Below, piece by piece: positions 5,986-11,137 of a stretch of 11,137 bases of DNA. A program made the translations under genes and the position numbers. How positions within the stretch are numbered: position 1 is the stretch's first letter; each line of letters starts with the position of its first letter. The notes beneath the pieces were generated by a model. It did not search any database. It saw only the letters and a program-made list of their open reading frames with translations, and was not told the origin of the DNA. This DNA comes from Actinomycetota bacterium (lineage in GTDB: Bacteria; Actinomycetota; Actinomycetes; Streptosporangiales; Streptosporangiaceae): assembly GCA_003168295.1 (NCBI GenBank), contig PMST01000307.1, forward strand, positions 20,760 to 31,896. Direction: 5' to 3'.

Positions 5986-7560
5986 GTGGCGCTAGCCCGC
6001 ACCTACTCGGTGGCCTTGATCGGAATCACCGGTCATGTGGTCGAGGTCGAGGCCGATATCGCGAACGGCCTGCCCGCGATGATCATGGTCGGCCTGCCCG
6101 ATACCGCGCTGCGCGAGGCACGCGACCGGATCCGCGCCGCGATCGTCAACAGCGGCGAGGAATGGCCGCAGCGCAAGATCACCGTCGGTCTCTCGCCGGC
6201 CAGCTTGCCCAAGCGCGGCAGCTGGTTTGATCTCGCTATCGCAATCGGGATACTCGCGGCGGCAGGCCAGGTGCCGCGGGCTGCCCTGGACGGTGTCATG
6301 TTCTTCGGCGAACTCGGCCTGGACGGACGGCTACGGCCGGTCCGGGGCGTGCTGCCGGCCGTGGCCGCCGCAGTGGAGCGCGGGTTCCGCCGCGTTATTG
6401 TGGCTGAGGCTAATGCGGCTGAGGCCGCCCTCGTCCCCGACGTTCGGGTGGTCGCCGCGTCCACTCTGGCTGCTGCCCTGGACTGGCTGTGCGGTACGCC
6501 CGGCCTGCGGGGCGGTCGCCCTGCAGCTGAGTGCAAAGGCAGCCAGGACGTCCTCGGTGAAATTCTGCCGGACGGGCCGGTCACCGCCACGACCCCCCAG
6601 ACTCCCGACCTCGCCGAACTGCTCGGGCAGTCGCTGGCCAGGCGCGGCGCCGAGGTGTGCGCGGCGGGCGGCCATCACCTGTCCCTGCTCGGACCGCCCG
6701 GCGCTGGCAAGACGATGCTGGCCGAGCGCATTCCCACCATCTTGCCGAGGCTCGACACCGCGGCGGCACTGGAAGTCACCTCCATTCACTCCGTCGCAGG
6801 AACGCTGCCCGAGCAGGTCCCGCTGCTGACCGAGCCGCCGTTTCTCGCGCCGCACCACACCGCGACCAAGGCAGCCATCGTCGGCGGCGGCAGCGGCATC
6901 ATCCGGCCCGGGTCCGCATCGCTGGCCCACCGGGGCGTGCTCTTCCTCGACGAAGCCCCGGAATTTGCCCGGGACGTGCTGGACGCGCTGCGGCAGCCGC
7001 TCGAAGCCGGTGAGGTCGTAGTGGCCAGGTCGGGGGTTACGGCCAGGTTCCCGGCTAGGTTCACGCTGATCCTGGCCGCGAACCCGTGTCCGTGCGCGCG
7101 GGCCGCCGGTCCCGCAGAAGGCTGCAGCTGCAGCCCGACCATGCGTCGCCGTTACCTTGGCCGGATCTCGGGTCCACTGCTCGATCGCGTCGATGTGAAG
7201 ATCGAACTGGAGCCGGTAGGCCGCACGGAACTGCTGAACGACAGGAACTTCGCCGAGTCGAGCCGGACCGTGGCGCTGCGGGTGCTCCAAGCCAGGGAAC
7301 GCGCCGCTCACCGCCTGCGCGGCACCCCGTGGCGCCTCAACGCCGAGGTTCCGGGGTCGGAGTTGCGCCGGACCTGGCCGCCCGCGCCCGGTGCGCTGCG
7401 CGTGGTGGAAAGGTCCCTGGAACGGGGCCAGATCAGCGCGCGCGGCGTCGTCAAGGTCATCCGCGTCGCCTGGACCGTCGCCGACCTGGCTGGCCGGCCG
7501 CGCCCGACCCGGGATGACTGCGACATGGCCCTCGGCCTGTGGCTCGGGGTACGCCGATGA
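5986..7560 (+). CDS. comM: ComM/YifB family Mg-chelatase-like AAA+ ATPase
   Basis: Predicted hexameric AAA+ DNA helicase of 524 aa. In Vibrio cholerae ComM drives branch migration during natural transformation; its role in actinobacteria is not established. The N-terminal Lon-protease-like ChlI domain is about 1-170. The AAA+ core has Walker A GPPGAGKT (236-243), Walker B VLFLDEAPE with Asp322-Glu323, and the SGPLLDRVD segment with Arg401 as likely arginine finger. Four cysteines, Cys368, Cys370, Cys380 and Cys382 (NPCPC and GCSC), form the family's probable zinc site. A C-terminal Mg-chelatase domain is about 420-524. Start GTG 5986 yields the conserved beginning ALARTYSVALIGI; the reading frame is open 114 nt further upstream, but that part overlaps yraN and is not family-like. 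The stop overlaps the dprA ATG by 4 nt. Confidence 0.94.
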   Translation: MALARTYSVALIGITGHVVEVEADIANGLPAMIMVGLPDTALREARDRIRAAIVNSGEEWPQRKITVGLSPASLPKRGSWFDLAIAIGILAAAGQVPRAALDGVMFFGELGLDGRLRPVRGVLPAVAAAVERGFRRVIVAEANAAEAALVPDVRVVAASTLAAALDWLCGTPGLRGGRPAAECKGSQDVLGEILPDGPVTATTPQTPDLAELLGQSLARRGAEVCAAGGHHLSLLGPPGAGKTMLAERIPTILPRLDTAAALEVTSIHSVAGTLPEQVPLLTEPPFLAPHHTATKAAIVGGGSGIIRPGSASLAHRGVLFLDEAPEFARDVLDALRQPLEAGEVVVARSGVTARFPARFTLILAANPCPCARAAGPAEGCSCSPTMRRRYLGRISGPLLDRVDVKIELEPVGRTELLNDRNFAESSRTVALRVLQARERAAHRLRGTPWRLNAEVPGSELRRTWPPAPGALRVVERSLERGQISARGVVKVIRVAWTVADLAGRPRPTRDDCDMALGLWLGVRR

Positions 7561-8816
7561 GCCCGGCTTCGGTCGCCGCCGAGCTCAGCGAGCGCACGCT
7601 GGCCCGGGCCGGGCTCACCTACCTAGCCGAGCCCGGCGATCCCGCGCTCGGCGCGCTGCTCGAGATCTGTACGCCGGAGGAGATCCTGGCCGCGATCAAG
7701 GCGGACATGCTGCCCGGCACCGGGCCCGGCTGCGGTGACAGCCCCGCGAGCCGGGCCGCGCTGGGACGTGCGCTCGGCCGCTGGCGGATCCGCCTGCCCA
7801 AGCTGCCCAGCGACGCGGACATCGCCGGCGCCTGCCGCGGCGGCACCAGGCTGGTCTGCCCAGAGCACCCCGACTGGCCCGGCGGGCTGGACCAGCTCGG
7901 CCCGGGCCAACCGTACGCGCTGTGGCTGCGCGGACCCGCGGACCTGTGCGGCAGCAGTAGGAGAGCGGTGTCCGTGGTGGGATCACGGGCCGCGACCGGG
8001 TACGGCGCGCACGTGGCCGGGGAGATCGCCGCCGACCTCGCCGAGCGAGGCTGGACGATCGTCTCGGGCGGGGCATACGGCATCGACGCCGCCGCCCACC
8101 GCGGCGCGCTGGCCACCCAAGGAATCACGATCGCGGTGCTGGCCTGCGGGGTCGACTTCCCCTATCCCGCAGGCCACGCGGAACTGTTCGCGGATATCGC
8201 GGCTCAAGGCCTGGTGATCAGCGAATGGCCGCCGGGCCGTCGTCCGGCACGGATGCGGTTCCTGGTCCGCAACCGGGTCATCGCCGCGCTGAGCTGCGGC
8301 ACCGTCATCGTGGAGGCGGGTGAGCGCAGCGGCGCGCTGAACACCGCGCGGCATGCCGCCGAGCTCGGCAAGCCGCTGATGGCCGTGCCCGGCCCGGTGA
8401 CCTCGGCCCAGTCCGCGGGATGCCACCGGCTCATCAGGGAATGGGGCGCGAGCTGCGTCACCCGCGCGGCCGACATCATCGACCTGCTCTCACCGCTGAG
8501 CGCGACCGATGCACAGGCGCCCGCGGGCCCAGCACCTGCCGGCCCAGCACCCGCAGGCGGCGGGGGTCCGGCAACGTCGCCTGGCCCAGGGCCGACCTCG
8601 CCCGCCTGGGACCCGGCGCTCCCGTATGACGACCTCGACGCCGACACGGCCAGGGTTCTGGACGCGTTTCCCGCCCGCGGTGGCGCCGGGACCTCGACGC
8701 TCGCGGTCGACGCCGGAGTGGATCTCGATACGGTGCTGCGCTGTATCGGCGTGCTGGCCGGCTACGGCTTCATCGAGCGCGGCGTCGACGGCTGGCGCTT
8801 GCGCAGACCTGGCTAG
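7557..8816 (+). CDS. dprA: DNA-processing protein DprA with Pro/Ala/Gly linker
   Basis: Cytoplasmic recombination mediator that binds incoming single-stranded DNA and loads RecA during transformation; widely kept in bacteria not known to be competent. 419 aa. The N-terminal helical part (about 1-80) precedes the Rossmann-like DNA-binding domain, with VSVVGSRAATGYG (138-150), IVSGGAYGIDAAAH (168-181), FLVRNRVIAAL (235-245) and GALNTARHAAELGKP (259-273). A low-complexity Ala-Pro-Gly linker (about 317-350) joins it to a winged-helix C-terminal domain (about 353-415), as in other DprA proteins. Start ATG 7557 overlaps the comM stop (ATGA); the frame is open 18 nt further upstream, but that lies inside comM. 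A terminator-like hairpin follows, so this is probably the last gene of the yraN-comM-dprA unit. Confidence 0.95.
   Translation: MSPASVAAELSERTLARAGLTYLAEPGDPALGALLEICTPEEILAAIKADMLPGTGPGCGDSPASRAALGRALGRWRIRLPKLPSDADIAGACRGGTRLVCPEHPDWPGGLDQLGPGQPYALWLRGPADLCGSSRRAVSVVGSRAATGYGAHVAGEIAADLAERGWTIVSGGAYGIDAAAHRGALATQGITIAVLACGVDFPYPAGHAELFADIAAQGLVISEWPPGRRPARMRFLVRNRVIAALSCGTVIVEAGERSGALNTARHAAELGKPLMAVPGPVTSAQSAGCHRLIREWGASCVTRAADIIDLLSPLSATDAQAPAGPAPAGPAPAGGGGPATSPGPGPTSPAWDPALPYDDLDADTARVLDAFPARGGAGTSTLAVDAGVDLDTVLRCIGVLAGYGFIERGVDGWRLRRPG
8526..8555 (+). repeat. 15-bp direct repeat in the DprA linker
   Basis: Two adjacent 15-bp units (8526-8540 and 8541-8555) share GGCCCAGCACC and encode Gly-Pro-Ala-Pro-Ala twice. 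The repeat explains part of the linker's length and can expand or shrink without a frameshift. Confidence 0.7.
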
Positions 8817-8820
8817 CGCA

Positions 8821-8840
8821 CGGGTGGGTCAAGGCACCCG
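8821..8840 (+). terminator. Hairpin just after dprA, likely terminator
   Basis: CGGGTG (8821-8826) and CACCCG (8835-8840) form a 6-bp stem with an 8-nt loop, starting 4 nt after the dprA stop. An alternative stem pairs GGGTC 8826-8830 with GACCC 8846-8850. There is no T-run, so strength is uncertain, but its place at the end of a tight gene cluster fits termination. Confidence 0.45.
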
Positions 8841-8893
8841 CCTGAGACCCGCCATTACCTGCTAACGTTCGTGGCCAGGAAAACTGCTCCTAC

Positions 8894-8898
8894 GGAAG
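8894..8898 (+). promoter_or_regulatory. Ribosome binding site deciding the small membrane protein start
   Basis: GGAAG lies 8 nt before ATG 8907. The alternative in-frame starts, GTG 8871 and GTG 8904, have no comparable site at proper spacing, and ATG 8907 places the family-like MRGYDPADWEPFF at the N-terminus. Confidence 0.6.
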
Positions 8899-8906
8899 TG
8901 CCTGTG

Positions 8907-9221
8907 ATGCGAGGCTATGACCCGGCCGACTGGGAGCCGTTCTTCGCTGCCCTCATCGCCGCCGCCGCGGCCCTGACCGGCCTGCTGTTCGTCGCGGTCT
9001 CCATCAACCTCGACAAGATACTCAAGCGCGCTGAGTTCCTCCCGGCCCGGTCCGCTGAGACCATGGCCACGCTGCTCTTTGTCGTGGTCAGCACCCTGGC
9101 CGGGCTTTCGCTGGCTGGGCACTGGGGTGGCGGGTTCTACTGGTTGGCCGCGAGCGCGTTGCTGGGAATCGTGGGAGCCTCTTACAGCGCCTGGGTTCTT
9201 CTCGTCGAAATCGTACGCTGA
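8907..9221 (+). CDS. Small three-helix membrane protein, apparently internally shortened
   Basis: Integral membrane protein of unknown function, 104 aa. Hydrophobic segments lie near 11-33, 51-70 and 76-101. The start (YDPADWEPFF, then AAAALTGLLFVAVSINLDKIL) and the end (GGGFYWLAASALLG, AWVLLVEIVR) both match a family of actinobacterial membrane proteins that I know only as hypothetical. As remembered, those are about 160-200 aa with around five helices; here the middle is missing and the start of helix 2 runs straight into the last part of the family, with the junction near residues 60-70. Reading frame is intact. ATG 8907 is preferred to GTG 8871 on ribosome-site and family grounds. The gene follows the dprA hairpin and faces the minus-strand gene 36 nt away. 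Existence as a gene is likely; the shortening is from memory of the family. Confidence 0.75.
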   Translation: MRGYDPADWEPFFAALIAAAAALTGLLFVAVSINLDKILKRAEFLPARSAETMATLLFVVVSTLAGLSLAGHWGGGFYWLAASALLGIVGASYSAWVLLVEIVR

Positions 9222-9257
9222 CGGGGGCGAAGGGGCCCACAGCACGGGGAACCCGAG

Positions 9258-9902
9258 CTACCCGACCTCGGCCCCGATACCCACCTCGGTCTCAGCGTCG
9301 GCCTCGGTCTCAGCGTCGGCTTCGGTCTGAGCCTCGTCATCGAGGCCGAACTCGAGCTCCATGGTGTGCTCCCTGGCCAGCTGATCCAGGCCGTAGCGCT
9401 CGATGTGGTCCGCATCGGTGAGGCTGATCGTCCGGATCCCCTGCCGGGCCAGCCGCTCGTTGATCTCGGCCAGGTGATCGCGGACAAGCTGCTTCTCGGT
9501 GTCGGTCGTCTTGCCCTTGTGCGGCTTCCCGGCATGCTCCAGGGTGGCGTAGTCGAGGCGATCGCCGCGGGAGGCGCCGTTGGTCGGCGTCCGCGGGCTG
9601 CGCCGGGCGGGCCGGGCGGTGATGAGGAGCTCGCTCATCGGGTTTTCTGTGGCCAGCTTGTCGAAGACGTCAGCCTCGAGGACGATACGGTGCGGCTCGA
9701 TGTCATCGCGGAAATACAGGTCCAGGACCGCGACCCGAAGCGCAGCCTCTTCCATGGCTTCGGCTTCGTCGGTGAGAGCTTCGATCTCCACCGGGCCGTC
9801 GCCGAGTTCGGGGTGCTCGTGCACCACGATGCGTGCCAGTGCGTCGTCGTGCATGATGAGCTGGCCGCTCAGGTCGCTGAACCGGACAGTCTTCTGACCC
9901 AT
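9258..9902 (-). CDS. Unrecognised protein with acidic repeat tail
   Basis: I do not recognise this 214-aa protein. It is soluble, with no signal peptide or membrane segment. Three parts are visible. The N-terminal part (1-100) is acidic, begins MGQKTVRFSDLSG, and ends near HRIVLEADVFDKLA...ITARPARR. A polar hinge follows (101-115), then a helical segment (about 117-177) with DYATLEHAGKPHKG, VRDHLAEINERLARQGIRT and HIERYGLDQLARE. Residues 181-214 are nearly all Asp, Glu, Ala and Thr, from an 18-bp repeat. The opening DLSG and the later ARR have a faint look of the Lsr2 dimerisation region, but no Lsr2 DNA-binding motif is present, so I do not assign it. Codon use is typical of the genome. AGAGGGA (minus strand, complement of 9910-9916) lies 7 nt before the ATG. 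It has its own promoter and stem-loop leader and is divergent from xerC. Confidence 0.8.
   Translation of the reverse strand: MGQKTVRFSDLSGQLIMHDDALARIVVHEHPELGDGPVEIEALTDEAEAMEEAALRVAVLDLYFRDDIEPHRIVLEADVFDKLATENPMSELLITARPARRSPRTPTNGASRGDRLDYATLEHAGKPHKGKTTDTEKQLVRDHLAEINERLARQGIRTISLTDADHIERYGLDQLAREHTMELEFGLDDEAQTEADAETEADAETEVGIGAEVG
9285..9332 (-). repeat. 18-bp tandem repeat coding an acidic Ala-Glu-Thr-Asp tail
   Basis: Two near-identical 18-bp units (9285-9302, 9303-9320; plus-strand CTCGGTCTCAGCGTCGGC) and a partial third (9321-9332) encode the AETEAD-type tail of the minus-strand gene. The period is a multiple of three, so copy-number change alters tail length but not frame. Confidence 0.85.
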
Positions 9903-9934
9903 TGCTCGATCCCTCTCTAGGCGCTGGTGCGAGC

Positions 9935-9981
9935 GCGTTCAGCGGCTCCGGCGCGACGCCGGAACCCTCGTGGGTGAACGC
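9935..9981 (-). promoter_or_regulatory. Two-stage stem-loop in the leader of the minus-strand gene
   Basis: An outer 7-bp stem pairs 9935-9941 with 9975-9981 (GCGTTCA / TGAACGC). Inside it, 9944-9953 and 9957-9966 form a 10-bp stem with a 3-nt loop; on the minus-strand transcript its only irregular pair is a G-U wobble. The element lies between the promoter's -10 box and the ribosome site, and its outer stem begins about where transcription would start. Confidence 0.65.
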
Positions 9982-9987
9982 ATGATT

Positions 9988-10016
9988 ACCCTGCCGCATC
10001 AATTCCGTCATGTCAA
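9988..10016 (-). promoter_or_regulatory. Sigma-70-type promoter of the minus-strand gene
   Basis: On the minus strand a perfect -35 TTGACA (plus 10011-10016) is followed after 17 nt by CAGGGT (plus 9988-9993), close to the actinobacterial -10 consensus TAGGRT. Transcription would start near 9981, giving a leader of about 80 nt before the ATG at 9902. Hexamers and spacing are seen; activity is inferred. Confidence 0.55.
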
Positions 10017-10080
10017 ACTTCAGTTCGATCGGCGTGTCGGGATACGAAATCACTCACGATTGCGGTAATTAGCGGCCTGT

Positions 10081-10098
10081 CCCGCACTCATCTGCGGG
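10081..10098 (+). promoter_or_regulatory. Short hairpin upstream of xerC
   Basis: CCCGCA (10081-10086) and TGCGGG (10093-10098) form a perfect 6-bp stem with a 6-nt loop, 21 nt before the xerC ATG. An AT-richer patch with TAATTA (10066-10071) just upstream may hold a -10 region, without a clear -35. The hairpin could be an operator or a leader structure; this is weak. Confidence 0.3.
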
Positions 10099-10119
10099 TC
10101 CGAGGTGCACACTGGGCCC

Positions 10120-11137
10120 ATGACGGATGCCCGGAAGCCCGCGGATGCCGCGAAGCCCGCGGCCGCCAGGGCACCCGGGAGTCGCGGACAGCCTGCCGAT
10201 GCCGGGAACCCCGTTGGTCCCGGGGCGCCCGCGGACGCCGAAGACCCGCTGCCGTCCCAGTTGGCGGCGGCGCTGGCCGGATTCGAGCGCTATCTGCGGG
10301 CCGAGCGCTCGCTGTCGCCGCACACGGTCCGCGCCTACACCGGCGACATCAGGTCGTTGCTCGAGCACGCCTGCCGCGACGGGGTGCAGACCCCGGACGG
10401 CCTGGGCGTGGCGCAGCTGCGCAGCTGGCTGGCGGTTCAGCACGGGTCAGGCGCGGCGCGTGCCACGCTGGCCCGGCGGGGCGCGGCGGCCAGGACATTC
10501 ACCGCCTTCGCGCACCGCCGTGGCTGGCTGGCTACCGACCCGGGACCGCAGCTGGGAACGCTGAAGACGCGCCGTACCCTCCCGCACGTCCTGCGCCAGG
10601 ACGAAATGGAGGCCGTCCTGGGCGATCTGGATGCGGCCGGACGCCGGGCCGAGCAGGTCACTGCCGCCGATCCCGGCAGCGGCTCCGCGGCCTCCGGAGC
10701 CCAGGCAGGCGCGCAAGCGGGAGAGCGGACCGCGGCCGCGGTGGCCCTGCGTGACGCCGCGGTCCTTGAGCTGTTCTACGCGACCGGCATCAGGGTCAGC
10801 GAGCTGTGCGGCCTGGATGCGGGCCGCCTTGACCAGGCCCGCCGGACCGTCCGGGTCAGGGGCAAAGGCGACAAGGAACGCACTGTACCGGTCGGCGTGC
10901 CCGCGCTCCGCGCGGTGGCCCGCTGGCTGGCCGCGGGCCGCCCCGAACTGGCCACCCGGGCCAGTGGTCCAGCGCTGTTCCTCGGCGTCCGCGGCGGTCG
11001 CCTGGACCCGCGTACGGCCCGCCGGATCGTGCACGAACGCCTGCGCGAAACCGGGACGATCAGGGATACCGGCCCGCACGGCTTGCGCCACACCGCGGCC
11101 ACCCACCTGCTCGAAGGCGGCGCCGACCTGCGCAGCG
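10120..11137 (+). CDS. xerC: Tyrosine recombinase XerC-type, 3'-truncated by window edge
   Basis: Site-specific recombinase that, with a partner, resolves chromosome dimers at dif. 339 codons are present and the frame is open at the window end. The N-terminal SAM-like core-binding domain is about 47-145 (FERYLRAERSLSPHTVRAY). The catalytic domain starts near 155 and shows Arg225 in ATGIRVSEL, Lys249 in GKGDKERTVPV, and His320/Arg323 in HGLRH. The second His/Trp and the nucleophilic Tyr lie beyond the window. Two features are odd: a ~45-residue Ala/Pro/Asp/Lys leader before the core, and an Ala/Gly-rich insert (about 172-206) where typical XerC proteins have a short loop. ATG 10120 is in frame but has only a weak, distant GAGG; TTG 10261 at the domain edge is an alternative. 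XerC rather than XerD is assigned from the dprA-xerC neighbourhood. Confidence 0.9.
   Translation, partial: MTDARKPADAAKPAAARAPGSRGQPADAGNPVGPGAPADAEDPLPSQLAAALAGFERYLRAERSLSPHTVRAYTGDIRSLLEHACRDGVQTPDGLGVAQLRSWLAVQHGSGAARATLARRGAAARTFTAFAHRRGWLATDPGPQLGTLKTRRTLPHVLRQDEMEAVLGDLDAAGRRAEQVTAADPGSGSAASGAQAGAQAGERTAAAVALRDAAVLELFYATGIRVSELCGLDAGRLDQARRTVRVRGKGDKERTVPVGVPALRAVARWLAAGRPELATRASGPALFLGVRGGRLDPRTARRIVHERLRETGTIRDTGPHGLRHTAATHLLEGGADLRS

Noticed and set aside
6331..7311. Minus-strand open frame (326 aa) opposite comM
   Set aside because: Lies wholly inside a well-supported ComM gene and has no family features or ribosome site.
9258..9902. Calling the minus-strand protein an Lsr2 family nucleoid protein
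   Set aside because: Only the DLSG near the N-terminus and a distant ARR are similar; the Lsr2 C-terminal DNA-binding motif is absent and lengths differ.
9366..9920. Plus-strand open frame (184 aa) opposite the unrecognised minus-strand gene
   Set aside because: The minus frame has the GC-rich third positions, ribosome site and promoter; the plus frame looks like its complement.
9703..10053. Minus-strand open frame starting MISYPDTPIELKFD, upstream of the unrecognised gene
   Set aside because: It runs through the promoter, stem-loop and ribosome site, then continues in the wrong frame of the real gene; its second half is Arg/Gly/His-rich noise.

Overview
This window looks like a high-GC Actinomycetota chromosome. 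Evidence is the very strong G/C bias at third codon positions, GTG starts, ATGA stop-start overlaps, and the gene order lepB - rnhB - DUF2469 - (insert) - yraN - comM - dprA - xerC. As I recall it, that order is the conserved backbone downstream of rplS in Mycobacterium, Frankia, Streptosporangiales and relatives. The RNase HII sequence resembles Streptosporangiales/Frankia-type proteins more than Streptomyces ones, but I cannot name a genus.

Layout. (1) 1-789 is the 3' part of a type I signal peptidase gene, cut by the window edge. (2) 927-2218 holds rnhB with a Pro/Ala-rich N-terminal extension, overlapping by 4 nt a DUF2469 gene (homologue of Rv2901c). (3) 2284-5390 is a two-gene carbohydrate module with a 4-nt overlap: a beta-phosphoglucomutase-type HAD enzyme and a GH65 disaccharide phosphorylase. 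It sits exactly between DUF2469 and yraN. (4) After a 236-nt gap, 5627-8816 is a tight yraN - comM - dprA unit of DNA-processing genes, followed by a terminator-like hairpin. (5) 8907-9221 encodes a small membrane protein that seems to be an internally shortened member of a larger family. (6) 9258-9902, on the minus strand, encodes an unrecognised protein with an acidic repeat tail; it has a recognisable promoter and a strong leader stem-loop. (7) 10120 to the end is a tyrosine recombinase of the XerC/XerD type, divergent from (6) and cut before its catalytic Tyr.

How the genes work together. The GH65 enzyme would split an alpha-glucosyl disaccharide with phosphate to give beta-glucose-1-phosphate. 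The HAD enzyme would turn that into glucose-6-phosphate, so the pair forms a short catabolic (or reversible storage-sugar) route inside a housekeeping cluster. The yraN-comM-dprA block concerns DNA uptake and recombination; XerC resolves chromosome dimers.

The most noteworthy items are a 24-bp in-frame tandem repeat spanning the DUF2469 stop codon, a G-quadruplex-prone C7-G-C8 tract in the first codons of rnhB, the metabolic insertion at the DUF2469/yraN junction, the leader stem-loop of the minus-strand gene, and the apparent loss of two membrane helices in the small membrane protein. I see no CRISPR array, tRNA, rRNA, insertion sequence or clear defence system.
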